This document shows, one piece after another, positions 1 to 9,375 of a stretch of 64,000 bases of DNA; the first letter of the stretch is position 1, and every line of letters begins with the position of its first letter. The position numbers and the translations under genes are program-made. The notes under the pieces are model-generated. The model did not search any database. It was not told the DNA's origin and saw only the letters and a list, made by a program, of their open reading frames with translations. The stretch lies in the NCBI RefSeq assembly GCF_004216775.1, contig NZ_SGXF01000001.1, positions 1 to 64,000 on the forward strand, written 5' to 3'. Source of the DNA: Cuneatibacter caecimuris (GTDB taxonomy: Bacteria; Bacillota; Clostridia; Lachnospirales; Lachnospiraceae).

Positions 1-92
1 ACGATGGACACCCTTGCCTTCGGCTATATCCTTCCCACTACCGGGCGGATTCCGGACTTGCACCGGTTAGAAACGTGCGCCGCCGGGCGCAC
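1..92 (-). mobile_element. Group II intron, 5' end only (cut by window edge)
   Basis: Read on the minus strand, the segment begins with the group II boundary consensus GUGYG (GTGCGCCC) and folds at once into a 7-bp hairpin, GTGCGCC/GGCGCAC. It continues with the 'CCGGTGCAAGTCCGG', 'GCCCGGTAG' and 'GAAGG.TATAGCCGAAGGCAAGGG' blocks that I recognise from clostridial group II intron domain I. The boundary could also sit two bases earlier (GTGTG, position 94). The intron body and any reverse transcriptase lie to the left, outside the window. It sits just past a terminator-like hairpin, the favoured target of class IIC introns. The intron identity is recalled, not searched; the class is inference. 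Confidence 0.7.
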
Positions 93-94
93 AC

Positions 95-135
95 AGAAAT
101 GGCACAGCCGGATTATCTCCGGCCGCGCCATTTCT
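95..135 (-). terminator. Hairpin downstream of collagen-like gene 1
   Basis: A 9-bp stem AGAAATGGC/GCCATTTCT encloses a second CCGG/CCGG stem. On the minus strand it follows the collagen-like gene by about 60 bases. The bases after the stem are now intron sequence, so any original U-tract is interrupted. Confidence 0.55.
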
Positions 136-150
136 GGATACATTAATTAA

Positions 151-192
151 GGGTTTTGTATCACGGGGAACGTAGTTTCCTATGAAATTTTT
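151..192 (+). repeat. Dispersed palindromic repeat, copy A (partial)
   Basis: Shares GGGTTTTG, GGGAACG.AGTTTCC and CTATGAAAT with fuller copies near 2122-2188, 30699-30765 and 59481-59543. This copy lacks the left GCCGCAGTGCGATCCCC part. It lies between the stop of collagen-like gene 1 and its hairpin. Confidence 0.5.
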
Positions 193-196
193 TCGT

Positions 197-1881
<1,685 letters not shown>

Positions 1882-1990
1882 TGAAAAACACAGGTTATTG
1901 CTTCCAGATATTTCCTTATGGGTTCAAATAAATTATCTAACTGAACAAAGAAGGCACAGGAAATAAATTCTAAAAAATCACAAAAAAGGG

Positions 1991-2019
1991 TTGACAAATC
2001 TGCTCCCATCCTGTATATT
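1991..2019 (+). promoter_or_regulatory. Promoter of tRNA-Gly copy 1
   Basis: TTGACA, a 17-base spacer and TATATT. The spacer end (ATCCTG) and the following TTATNTCTTGCAG are shared with the other two tRNA-Gly copies. Confidence 0.85.
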
Positions 2020-2049
2020 ATCTCTTGCAGTTTGGAAAAAAACTGCTAT

Positions 2050-2121
2050 GCGCGAGTGGCTCAGTGGTGGAGTATCGCCTTGCCAAGGCGAGGGTCGCGG
2101 GTTCGAATCCCGTCTCGCGCT
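2050..2121 (+). tRNA. tRNA-Gly (anticodon GCC), copy 1
   Basis: A 72-base cloverleaf with 7-bp acceptor stem GCGCGAG/CTCGCGC, anticodon loop TTGCCAA (GCC), T-loop GGTTCGAATCC and discriminator U. CCA is not encoded. It reads GGC and GGU. A T7 run follows directly and may serve as terminator together with the GC-rich end. The sequence is identical to copies at 5612 and 12269. Confidence 0.97.
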
Positions 2122-2188
2122 TTTTTTATTGCCCAGGAAACTGCGTTCTCTATAAAACAAACCCCTCCGGGGGATCGCACTGCGGCGT
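2122..2188 (-). repeat. Dispersed palindromic repeat, copy D
   Basis: On the minus strand it reads ACGCCGCAGTGCGATCCCCC, then GGAGGGG, then a variant GAACGCAGTTTCC core. It is the same family as the copies near 30.7 and 59.5 kb. Its end abuts the tRNA-Gly 3' end. A CGGCGT/ACGCCG inverted repeat extends it to about 2219. Confidence 0.6.
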
Positions 2189-2234
2189 AGTGAATTACAT
2201 CGCTTGTGAGACACGCCGCAGGCGGGATTCTTTT

Positions 2235-2828
2235 TCATATAAGAAACGGGTATCTCAGCAAACCATGCCTGGTGCAGTACAGATAAAGGATTCCGCCCCT
2301 TTTTGTTATAGGCATCCGGAACTCCGGACTTTGTTCCGGATACAGGCGATAGAGAAAAACCCGGTCATTCTGCACGCAGGCTGCAAAAGAAATATAGTGT
2401 TCTTTGCTCATGTCGTGTTCCAGTGTAATATAATATTCGTCATCTGACTCCTCTGCTGTCACATCATGTCCTGTGGTATCGGAAGCAGGCAGTAATGAAT
2501 CTATCTTGCGCCCGCAGCAAGAAATCGCCGCTTTTCCGGTACTTACCAGAATATTGCCGCAGGTAGGGCATACATAAAACCGCGCTCTGTCAATTTTACC
2601 AACGTCAGGGCAATTGGGGATCAACTCGCCCCTCAGCAATTTCAAAATGTCTGCGCCAAGTATTGTGGACAGATCTTCCCACAATGTAACATCGGGACAG
2701 CCTAAGCCGCATTCCCATTTTGATACTGTTTTGTTGCTGATATTGAGCTGTTCCGCAACTTGACGTTGTGTCAGCCCCTTTTCTCTCCTCAGCTGTAGAA
2801 TCAGCTTACCAATCTTTGCACAATCCAT
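2235..2828 (-). CDS. XRE regulator fused to a superoxide-reductase-like domain
   Basis: The 197-residue protein joins two parts. Residues 5-62 are an XRE/Cro helix-turn-helix (LRREKGLTQRQVAEQLNIS..TVSKWE). Residues 85-110 hold Cys pairs (VCPTCG, SCCG) like the rubredoxin-type N-terminus of desulfoferrodoxin. Residues 115-197 resemble the superoxide reductase iron domain: GHD, EHDMSKEHYI and YCTRHG supply a possible four-His, one-Cys centre. Known desulfoferrodoxins detoxify superoxide without making oxygen. Here the domain is tied to a DNA-binding head, so redox sensing is my inference. It has its own short transcription unit. Domain assignment comes from motifs only. Confidence 0.75.
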   Translation of the reverse strand: MDCAKIGKLILQLRREKGLTQRQVAEQLNISNKTVSKWECGLGCPDVTLWEDLSTILGADILKLLRGELIPNCPDVGKIDRARFYVCPTCGNILVSTGKAAISCCGRKIDSLLPASDTTGHDVTAEESDDEYYITLEHDMSKEHYISFAACVQNDRVFLYRLYPEQSPEFRMPITKRGGILYLYCTRHGLLRYPFLI

Positions 2829-2940
2829 TCACCTATCCTCCGGCCGTTTCTTCTTCCATGCTATAGTACCATGTGTTCACACTCTTATTTTATAGCAGTA
2901 AGTCTGTGAAATCAATCCACGGGCCGTAGACAGCAGCTGA

Positions 2941-4812
2941 TCAGCAGTACATTTCCATCGCTTTTTCAAGCGCATATAAAAATCGTTCTCCATATTTTTT
3001 GACCTTAAAATCCCCCACTCCGGTCACTGACAGCATCTGCTCCCTGTTCCGGGGTTTTATACGGCACATGTGCGCCAGAGATTTATCAGAAAAGACAACA
3101 TAGGGCGGCACGCCTTCCTCCCGTGAGATTTTCATCCGCAGTGCGCGGAGCTGTTCGAATATTTTCTGCTCTTGTTCTGTAAGGGCCGCCTCCGCCTCTG
3201 TTCTCTTTCTTCCCGCCTTTTCCTTTGCCGGTTTCGGCGCCCGTTCCTGCTCCTTTGCCAGTTTCATGACAATTTTTATTCCGCCTTCTATCACTTCCTT
3301 AGATTTTCCGGTAAGCTTTAACAGCGCATACTCATCATTTGTCACTGACAGATATTCCTGCATCTGCATATAATTTACAATCTGGCGCATTCTGAATACC
3401 GGCAGCTTTGACAGACACCCATAGTAAGGGTTCTCATCCATCCGGTACTGCCGTATCTTTGCGGTATTCGCTCCACGCAGCGTATCACAGATCACATTTA
3501 CGCCGTAACGCTGCCTGCTGCTTTCCACACATCCGATTAAGGCTTTGGCTTCCTCTGTCACATCTGCTTCTTCGAACTGGCTGAGACAATTAGAACAGTT
3601 GCCGCAGTAATTACTGCCGTATTCTCCAAAATACCGTAAAATATAATCCCTCAGGCATTCATTTGTAAAACAGTAAAAAGTCATTTTTCGCAGACGCTCC
3701 CGGTCCTGCTCCATCACAATTTCCCGGGTCATCTCATCCAGATCCTGATTTTCCTGATTATGGCCGATAAAAAACTGGTTGGTGACCACGTCCTGTCCGC
3801 CGTAAAGCAGAATGCACTCCGCAGGCTCTCCGTCCCGTCCGGCCCTCCCCGCCTCCTGATAGTAGGCTTCCAGATTTTTCGGCATATTATAATGCACCAC
3901 AAAGCGTACATCCGGCTTATCAATCCCCATTCCAAAAGCATTGGTCGCCACCATGATCTGCTTCCGGTCGTAGATGAAATCTTCCTGATTTTCCCGGCGT
4001 TCCCGGTCATCCAGTCCCGCGTGGTATCTGGTTACGGAAAATCCGTCAGCCAGCAGCTTCCCATATACCTCTTCCACCAGTTTTCTGGTGAGGCAATAAA
4101 CCAGCCCGCTTTTCTCAGGCCGGCATTCCAGAAAATTCTTCAGCGCTCCGTACCTATCTTTTGGGCTTTGAACACCCAGAAAAAGATTCGGCCGGTCATA
4201 TCCGGTAGCTACGGTTTCCGGTTCCCGCAGTTCCAGAATATCAATGATATCTTCCCGCACCGTTTTGGTGGCCGTGGCTGTAAACGCCGCTACAGCAGGA
4301 CGGTTGGGTAGCTGATCCACAAAGCGTCTGATTTTCAGATAACTGGGACGAAAATCCTGCCCCCATTGTGAAACACAGTGCGCCTCATCCACCGCCAGCA
4401 GCGAAATCGAAACATTTCTGGCAAAATCCAGAAATTCATCTGTTTCCAGACGTTCCGGCGCTACGTAAATAATCTTGTACCTTCCCTCCTTCGCAAATAC
4501 AAGGGCCTTCTGATACTGAGAACAGGTCAGGGAACTATTGAGAAAGGCCGCGTGCACGCCTGCCTGATTTAAAGACGTCACCTGGTCTTTCATCAGGGAA
4601 ATCAGGGGAGAAATGACCAGCGCAACCCCTTCCATCATCAGCGCCGGAAGCTGATAGCAAAGAGACTTTCCCGCACCGGTAGGCAGAATTCCCAGCACAT
4701 CCCGGCCGGCCAGAATACTGTCCACCAGTTTTTCCTGACCTGTCCGGAAACTATCGTATCCGAAGGTCTGTTTCAGTATCTGATATTTCATTTTTTCATC
4801 TGTCATATTCAT
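2941..4812 (-). CDS. recQ: ATP-dependent DNA helicase RecQ
   Basis: The 623-residue 3'-5' helicase is used in replication-fork repair and recombination. Visible motifs in order: Walker A LPTGAGKSLCYQLPA near residue 45, DEAH box (VDEAHCVSQWG) near 142, SFTATAT-type motif III (AAFTATAT), motif VI (YQEAGRAGRDG) near 318, the zinc-binding Cys cluster (CFTNEC...YCGNCSNC) near 380-405, a winged-helix segment, and a C-terminal HRDC domain (residues about 545-623). A Lys/Ala/Glu-rich linker separates the last two. Length is normal. Start codons at 4812 and 4806 are both possible and no strong RBS is seen. It is divergent from the acetyltransferase gene. Confidence 0.95.
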   Translation of the reverse strand: MNMTDEKMKYQILKQTFGYDSFRTGQEKLVDSILAGRDVLGILPTGAGKSLCYQLPALMMEGVALVISPLISLMKDQVTSLNQAGVHAAFLNSSLTCSQYQKALVFAKEGRYKIIYVAPERLETDEFLDFARNVSISLLAVDEAHCVSQWGQDFRPSYLKIRRFVDQLPNRPAVAAFTATATKTVREDIIDILELREPETVATGYDRPNLFLGVQSPKDRYGALKNFLECRPEKSGLVYCLTRKLVEEVYGKLLADGFSVTRYHAGLDDRERRENQEDFIYDRKQIMVATNAFGMGIDKPDVRFVVHYNMPKNLEAYYQEAGRAGRDGEPAECILLYGGQDVVTNQFFIGHNQENQDLDEMTREIVMEQDRERLRKMTFYCFTNECLRDYILRYFGEYGSNYCGNCSNCLSQFEEADVTEEAKALIGCVESSRQRYGVNVICDTLRGANTAKIRQYRMDENPYYGCLSKLPVFRMRQIVNYMQMQEYLSVTNDEYALLKLTGKSKEVIEGGIKIVMKLAKEQERAPKPAKEKAGRKRTEAEAALTEQEQKIFEQLRALRMKISREEGVPPYVVFSDKSLAHMCRIKPRNREQMLSVTGVGDFKVKKYGERFLYALEKAMEMYC

Positions 4813-4922
4813 TTTTCAATGCGCTGTACCGGAGGCCAGTCTCCGCGCGCTGTTTCCTCTCTTTTGTTTTTGCCAGAAATTCTCTTCCATTATATCAGGA
4901 AAAGACAGGTTTGACAAATTCC

Positions 4923-4950
4923 TTGACAACTGCACTTTCTGTGTTATACT
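4923..4950 (+). promoter_or_regulatory. Promoter of GNAT gene
   Basis: TTGACA, 16-base spacer, TATACT, about 30 bases before the RBS GGGGGGA of the gene starting at 4982. Confidence 0.75.
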
Positions 4951-4981
4951 CAGACTCAATATAATCATAAGGGGGGATTGG

Positions 4982-5536
4982 ATGAAAACATTGGAAACAG
5001 AACGCCTGGTTCTTCGGGAATGGTCCGGAGACGACGCAGAGGGGCTGTATTTCTATGGAAAATCTTCGAAAGTAGGGCCTATGGCGGGCTGGAAGCCTCA
5101 TGAAAGCAAAGAGGAGAGCGAACAGATCCTGCAGATGTTTATAAAAGAAGGAGACTGCTGGGCCATATGCCTGAAGGATTCCGGAAAAATCATCGGCTCT
5201 GCAGGGCTGCACCGGGATGCTAAGAGGGATGTTAAAAATGTACGGATGCTGGGATACGTGCTGGCGGAAGAATATTGGGGGCAGGGACTGATGCCTGAAG
5301 CCTGTATAGAGATACTTCGCTTCGCCTTTGAAGAATTGAAACTGGATCTGGTTTCTGTTTATCACTATTCTTTCAACGCCCAGTCCAGACGGGTAATTGA
5401 AAAACTGGGATTCCGGCATGAAGGGGTTCTCCGTCATGCGACAAAACGATTTGACGGAGCGGTCCTGGATGAGGTCTGCTATTCCATGACCAGGGATGAA
5501 TTTCAGCAGAGCCAAAGGACGGAAAATCTTTCCTGA
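4982..5536 (+). CDS. GNAT acetyltransferase, RimJ/RimL-like
   Basis: The 184-residue protein has the GNAT layout of RimJ/RimL-type N-acetyltransferases: 'LETERLVLREWSGDDAEGLYFY' start, the 'IIGSAGLH' strand, the acetyl-CoA loop region 'GYVLAEEYWGQGLMPEA', and 'NAQSRRVIEKLGFRHEGVLRH' near the C-terminus. These enzymes acetylate ribosomal protein N-termini or small amines; the substrate here is unknown. It is monocistronic, with its own strong promoter, and is followed by tRNA-Gly copy 2. Confidence 0.88.
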   Translation: MKTLETERLVLREWSGDDAEGLYFYGKSSKVGPMAGWKPHESKEESEQILQMFIKEGDCWAICLKDSGKIIGSAGLHRDAKRDVKNVRMLGYVLAEEYWGQGLMPEACIEILRFAFEELKLDLVSVYHYSFNAQSRRVIEKLGFRHEGVLRHATKRFDGAVLDEVCYSMTRDEFQQSQRTENLS

Positions 5537-5553
5537 TATTTTCAAAAAAGTTC

Positions 5554-5582
5554 TTGACAAATGCGGCCCTATCCTGTATATT
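5554..5582 (+). promoter_or_regulatory. Promoter of tRNA-Gly copy 2
   Basis: TTGACA, 17-base spacer, TATATT, starting 18 bases after the stop of the preceding GNAT gene. Same flanks as copies 1 and 3. Confidence 0.85.
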
Positions 5583-5611
5583 ATTTCTTGCAGCTCAGAA
5601 ACAGCTGCAAT

Positions 5612-5683
5612 GCGCGAGTGGCTCAGTGGTGGAGTATCGCCTTGCCAAGGCGAGGGTCGCGGGTTCGAATCCCGTCTCGCGCT
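5612..5683 (+). tRNA. tRNA-Gly (anticodon GCC), copy 2
   Basis: Base-for-base identical to the copy at 2050. CCA is not encoded, and a T5 run follows. Confidence 0.97.
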
Positions 5684-5720
5684 TTTTGTTTGCCAAAATA
5701 AACTGAATTTCCTTTTAAAT

Positions 5721-5770
5721 AAGCCATGATGAGCAGCTATACGGTTTTTTCCGGACGCTCATCATGGCTT
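5721..5770. terminator. Hairpin between tRNA-Gly and VOC gene
   Basis: A perfect 14-bp stem AAGCCATGATGAGC/GCTCATCATGGCTT with a T6-containing loop. It lies between a plus-strand tRNA and a minus-strand gene, so it probably serves both. Confidence 0.7.
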
Positions 5771-5780
5771 ATTCATTTAC

Positions 5781-6188
5781 TCATACTCCGCTGGCATCGT
5801 TTAATTCAAACAGGTTTCCTTCCGGATCCCTAAAATAAGTACAGCGCATCCCCCAGTCTTCCATACGTTGAGGTTCACTCAAAAACTGTACGCCTGCTTT
5901 CTTCAGCCGCAGATAGTCTCCGTCCAGGTCAAGGGTAGGAATAACGCCCACAACAGTATCGGGCTGCCCGCCGGCAGCAGGCTGTACATAGCCCGGAAAC
6001 AGCTGCATCCCTTGGCCTGAAAAAATCGCAAAGCAGGGCGGCGCATCGCTGCTGACAGCAAAAGAAGTATAAGGGCCGTTTCTATCCCCCCAGACTGGAA
6101 TCAGTCCCAGCTTCTCAGTATAAAAATCATAGCATTCTCCGTAATCTTTCCGTACCAGAATACGGATTGTTGTTTCGTTAAACTTCAT
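5781..6188 (-). CDS. VOC (glyoxalase/bleomycin-resistance fold) protein
   Basis: The 135-residue protein has two beta-alpha-beta-beta-beta units of the vicinal oxygen chelate fold. It opens 'IRILVRKDYGECYDFYTEKLGL' and ends 'WGMRCTYFRDPEGNLFELND', where the last Glu is the usual metal ligand. Members act as lyases, dioxygenases or drug-binding proteins; nothing here fixes the substrate. It is last of a minus-strand run, 7 bases after the small membrane protein gene. Confidence 0.85.
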   Translation of the reverse strand: MKFNETTIRILVRKDYGECYDFYTEKLGLIPVWGDRNGPYTSFAVSSDAPPCFAIFSGQGMQLFPGYVQPAAGGQPDTVVGVIPTLDLDGDYLRLKKAGVQFLSEPQRMEDWGMRCTYFRDPEGNLFELNDASGV

Positions 6189-6195
6189 TTCGAAA

Positions 6196-6435
6196 TTACT
6201 CCTTTCTGTTTTTCTTCATTCTCTTTTTCATTAACCACATTGCAGAAAGAATCGCCAGAACAATAACAGCAGTAAAGGCTCCCCTTATCTCAATGCTCAA
6301 ATACCATGGAGCCGATTGATATGCGTATAAACCTGGATGAGTTTTATAGTCATAGTATTGGAAAATACTGCTGCCTATAAAAACGCCTATAAAACTCCAC
6401 ACCAAAATCCACATAAACGTATATAGTTTTTTCAT
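6196..6435 (-). CDS. Small two-helix membrane protein
   Basis: The 79-residue protein has two predicted membrane helices (about 6-25 and 50-68) and a strongly basic tail ending KKRMKKNRKE. I do not recognise a family. The stop is 7 bases before the VOC gene start, so the two are probably co-transcribed. Confidence 0.6.
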   Translation of the reverse strand: MKKLYTFMWILVWSFIGVFIGSSIFQYYDYKTHPGLYAYQSAPWYLSIEIRGAFTAVIVLAILSAMWLMKKRMKKNRKE

Positions 6436-6509
6436 CCCCTTGACTCCTCGTCCTCATTTTTTATAACATAGCGCAGCAGCTTTGTATTGAAAAAAAACGA
6501 CATTGGTTC

Positions 6510-6761
6510 TCAGCCTTTCAGCCCGCGGGCCTGTCTGTCCATATCCTCAATGACAATATCATAAATTTCACCCAAAGCAGCGCAGTACTCCAGAACCCGC
6601 CACGGTTCATTTGTATGAAAATGAATCTTTACCAATTCCTCGTCTCCTACAGCCAAAAGACAATCTCCTTTAAAATGGCTGGTAAAATAATCGCTTATGA
6701 GATCTTCATCCAGATCCTCTCCTTCAATTAACAGCTGTGTGTCATATCTGAATTCTATCAT
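6510..6761 (-). CDS. Stand-alone domain like the FakA/YloV C-terminal region
   Basis: The 83-residue protein matches what I know of a C-terminal segment of the DhaL/FakA (YloV) fatty-acid kinase family: 'YDTQLLIEGEDLDEDLI', 'GDCLLAVGDEELVKIHFHTNEPWRVLEY', 'GEIYDIVIEDM'. Full FakA is about 550 residues and carries an N-terminal DhaL kinase domain, absent here. FakA phosphorylates fatty acids bound to DegV-type FakB. A free-standing module might bind an acyl carrier or regulate; that is inference. It lies downstream of tlpA (35 bases). Confidence 0.6.
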   Translation of the reverse strand: MIEFRYDTQLLIEGEDLDEDLISDYFTSHFKGDCLLAVGDEELVKIHFHTNEPWRVLEYCAALGEIYDIVIEDMDRQARGLKG

Positions 6762-6795
6762 GGCCCTGCCTCCTGTATCTTTTCATTAAATCAAT

Positions 6796-7392
6796 TTACT
6801 TTTCTTCCGCAATGCTGTTCAGTAATCTTGTAACAATGCTTTCATCCATCATCCCCCTGTAACCAGACACAATGTAGCCTTCTGAGTCAATAAAGAAGGA
6901 CGTGGGAATACTGGTGATCCCATAAGTCATCACAGCGCTCAGGTCCCTGTCAAAATATACTGGAAATGTGTATCCTTTTTCCTGTATATAAGATCTTCCC
7001 GCCTCTTCTGTCTCCCCCAGCAAACCGATGGCATCAACCAGGACGAACTGGACTTTGTCCTTATAGATTTCATATACCTTCTGAAAGTCTGCCATCTCGC
7101 TGCGGCAGGGAGAGCATTTGCTGGCCCAGAAATTTAAGAATATAGGTTTCCCTTTCAGGCCGGAAAGCTGCACCTCTTTGCCGTCCCAGTCTACAACTGT
7201 AATATCGCGCATCTCCACCTTTGGTTTTTCCGTGGAAGTCTCCGCTGAATCGGTCCTCCGGCTGTCTCCTGTTCCGCTTTCTTCCTCTGCGGCTGAATAC
7301 TTGTCCGAAAGGTTCCGGTAAACCAGCATTCCTCCGGCCAGAAGGATCATAAATCCAACTGCCGCCAAAATCCATTTGATTGAATTCTTCAT
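6796..7392 (-). CDS. TlpA/ResA-like membrane-anchored thioredoxin
   Basis: The 198-residue protein has an N-terminal membrane anchor (residues 6-26), a Ser/Thr/Glu linker and a thioredoxin-fold domain with active site SKCSPCRSE (CxxC) and a cis-Pro region 'ITSIPTSFFIDSEG'. Relatives reduce extracytoplasmic disulfides, for example in cytochrome c maturation or spore-coat assembly. It sits 56 bases after ccdA, which would supply electrons through the membrane. No cytochrome c gene is visible, so a role in disulfide handling is the safer inference. Confidence 0.88.
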   Translation of the reverse strand: MKNSIKWILAAVGFMILLAGGMLVYRNLSDKYSAAEEESGTGDSRRTDSAETSTEKPKVEMRDITVVDWDGKEVQLSGLKGKPIFLNFWASKCSPCRSEMADFQKVYEIYKDKVQFVLVDAIGLLGETEEAGRSYIQEKGYTFPVYFDRDLSAVMTYGITSIPTSFFIDSEGYIVSGYRGMMDESIVTRLLNSIAEEK

Positions 7393-7448
7393 GGTATCCT
7401 CTCCTTACTTTCCTTGTTTTCCTTTATTTGGGGCTGTTGCTGCTCTTT

Positions 7449-8120
7449 TTATATACTGCTGAGCAGGCCAACCATCGCTCCCAGCAGGCCAGTCATCATC
7501 AGTATTCCCACAAGGATTAAAAGAGCTCCTGAAATCCTGGTGATCCATTGGTAATGTCTCTTGATCCAGCTAAACGCAGTCTGAAGTTTCTCGATCAGTA
7601 TGGCGCTGATCAAAAACGGGATTCCCAGGCCCAGAGAATAGCATAAGAGAAGCAGCATCCCCTCCCATACAGATCCCTGCTGCGATGCCAGCATCAGCGC
7701 GGAACCGAGAAACGCTCCCACACAGGGCGTCCATCCAATAGAAAAAATCAGACCGAACAGCACAGAGGAAAAAAATCCTGTTTGTCTGACGCTGTCTCCC
7801 ATGTGAATACCGCCCCGAAAAAGATTCCAGCGGAATACGCCCAGAAAATTCAGCCCAAACAATATCACGATCAAACCGCAGACAATATTCACCCAGAACT
7901 GATACTGCCTGAAAATAACACCTATGCTCCCGGCAAACGCCCCTAGAATAATGAATGCAGCTGAAAAGCCCAGTACAAAACCAAACGCATTTTTCAGGGT
8001 TCCCAGCTTTCCTTTCCCGCGGCCGCCTGCAAAATACATCACATAGATCGGAAGCATAGGCAGCAGGCACGGCGACACAAAGGTCACCAGACCTTCCAGA
8101 AATGTAATAAAATATGCCAT
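7449..8120 (-). CDS. ccdA: CcdA-type transmembrane thiol reductant carrier
   Basis: The protein of about 223 residues has six membrane helices and the two conserved Cys of the CcdA/DsbD-gamma family: 'FVSPCLLPMLPIY' near the N-terminus and 'GWTPCVGAFLG' mid-protein. It moves electrons from cytoplasmic thioredoxin to extracytoplasmic partners, here most likely the TlpA-like product just downstream. I chose the second ATG (8120) because AAAGGAGA lies only one base from the first. Confidence 0.9.
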   Translation of the reverse strand: MAYFITFLEGLVTFVSPCLLPMLPIYVMYFAGGRGKGKLGTLKNAFGFVLGFSAAFIILGAFAGSIGVIFRQYQFWVNIVCGLIVILFGLNFLGVFRWNLFRGGIHMGDSVRQTGFFSSVLFGLIFSIGWTPCVGAFLGSALMLASQQGSVWEGMLLLLCYSLGLGIPFLISAILIEKLQTAFSWIKRHYQWITRISGALLILVGILMMTGLLGAMVGLLSSI

Positions 8121-8236
8121 TTGCATTCTCCTTTAGCTTTTTTGTAATGATACCATATCATTCCCTGTTTGTCTGTAACAATGTTACTATTATTTACCGG
8201 GCCATGGGACGCGCTGTTTTCGTTCACACTTGAATA

Positions 8237-8266
8237 GAACGGGCGGACAATGATGTCCGCCCGTTC
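8237..8266 (-). terminator. Hairpin after collagen-like gene 2
   Basis: A perfect 13-bp stem GAACGGGCGGACA/TGTCCGCCCGTTC with a 4-base loop, 6 bases after the stop. The U-tract is weak on the minus strand. Confidence 0.65.
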
Positions 8267-8272
8267 CAGGCA

Positions 8273-9133
8273 TTAAATATAAAACAGATCAATACTGCAG
8301 GATGATATAAACGCTATATTGGTACGGTCTTCATTCGCGAGTACAATCATACCGTATTCATTTCTTATGACTGTTCCCGTTGTCGGAGTTTGGGTACTTG
8401 TTATGATATTTGCATCAGTTCCGACGGGCATAAGAGAACGAATGGTTGCTTCGCAATCAGCGCAGCAGTCTGTGGGAGCGGGAACCGGCTGCGGCAGATA
8501 AACAATTGCATCATTATACACCGCATTGTTTATCTGAATCGTGTCGATACTGCATATTGATAAAAACTGTCCTAAGTTTTGAGAATTTATTACTTCAAAT
8601 ACTCCGGTGCGTCCGTTTTGGCCTAATATCAAAGAGCCAGGACGGCCAACGACTGCATCACCGCTCTGCAATGTGACAAATAAGTCACTATTGGGATATA
8701 GTGTAATAATTTGCTGTATGATATTTCTCATTTGCTCTTTACAGCCACAATTAGCAGAATTCGTATTGCCGGCAGGACCGGTTGCGCCTGTGGCTCCGGT
8801 AGCTCCCGGAAGACCCTGTAAGCCAGGAACCCCCTGCGGCCCCTGAGGGCCGGTGGCTCCCGTGGCTCCTGTCAAACCTCGGTCGCCAATAGGACCTTGA
8901 GCGCCCATGGGGCCCTGAGGACCTGCCGGGCCTTGTGGGCCTGCCGGGCCCGGAGGCCCCTGTGGGCCGGGAGGACAGACCGGAGGGCAAGGTCTCACCG
9001 GCGGCCTGGGCGGAAAATCGGGCACTGGACAGCAGTCGCCCGGCCATTCCCTTTGTTCCTCCTCAAATTCTCTGTCTGTATTATTCTGGCATCTGCCATA
9101 ATTAGCATTCATATGCGGAAAATTCGGAAACAT
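8273..9133 (-). CDS. Collagen-like exosporium-type protein 2
   Basis: The 286-residue paralogue of the protein at 197-1831 has the same MFPNFPHM leader, a CCP...CPP region and a short collagen part (residues about 58-125, GPQ/GAT triplets). It then switches to an unrelated C-terminal domain of about 160 residues starting '[15 protein letters not shown]'. That domain has Cys at CGC, CSI, CCADC and SCS and resembles the Cys-containing heads of some clostridial spore-surface proteins. The leader and collagen region are nearly interchangeable with gene 1, so this looks like domain swapping. Spore-surface location is inferred. Confidence 0.85.
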   Translation of the reverse strand: MFPNFPHMNANYGRCQNNTDREFEEEQREWPGDCCPVPDFPPRPPVRPCPPVCPPGPQGPPGPAGPQGPAGPQGPMGAQGPIGDRGLTGATGATGPQGPQGVPGLQGLPGATGATGATGPAGNTNSANCGCKEQMRNIIQQIITLYPNSDLFVTLQSGDAVVGRPGSLILGQNGRTGVFEVINSQNLGQFLSICSIDTIQINNAVYNDAIVYLPQPVPAPTDCCADCEATIRSLMPVGTDANIITSTQTPTTGTVIRNEYGMIVLANEDRTNIAFISSCSIDLFYI

Positions 9134-9153
9134 TTCACCAACTCCTTTCCATT

Positions 9154-9183
9154 TATCTTATGTGGACATACGTTAATTCGTGT
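9154..9183 (-). promoter_or_regulatory. Sigma-K-like promoter of collagen-like gene 2
   Basis: CATAAGATA (9154-9162) and ACAC (9180-9183) with a 17-base spacer, the same layout as at 1852 and 10122. Confidence 0.5.
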
Positions 9184-9240
9184 CGCTGAAAAACTGTCCT
9201 TATACGCCGCTCGTTCAGAATGCTGTCACATCTATAAATC
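9173..9240 (-). pseudogene. Decayed 3' end of a glycosyltransferase gene
   Basis: From 9173 upward the plus strand reads TTAATTCGTGTCGCTGAA, identical to the 3' end of the glycosyltransferase gene at 10141 (codons F-S-D-T-N-stop). It then diverges but keeps CTGTC.TT.TAC and TTC.GAAT in register. The frame is broken by stops, so only a relic remains. It places a former glycosyltransferase copy before collagen-like gene 2, as still seen for gene 3. Confidence 0.5.
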
Positions 9241-9264
9241 AAAGTAAACCTTAGTTATATTTGC

Positions 9265-9302
9265 AAAGAGACCGTTGCAGAAAGATAACTGCAGCAGTCT
9301 CT
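9265..9302. terminator. Hairpin downstream of collagen-like gene 3
   Basis: Inverted repeat AAGAGAC/GTCTCTT with inner TTGCAG/CTGCAG, about 75 bases after the stop at 9376. No clear U-tract. Confidence 0.4.
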
Positions 9303-9375
9303 TAAATAATCATTTATTTGTACAGAGCACTATTACGTTGGCACATTGACATTTCCCATGGTTTATTCCTCATCG

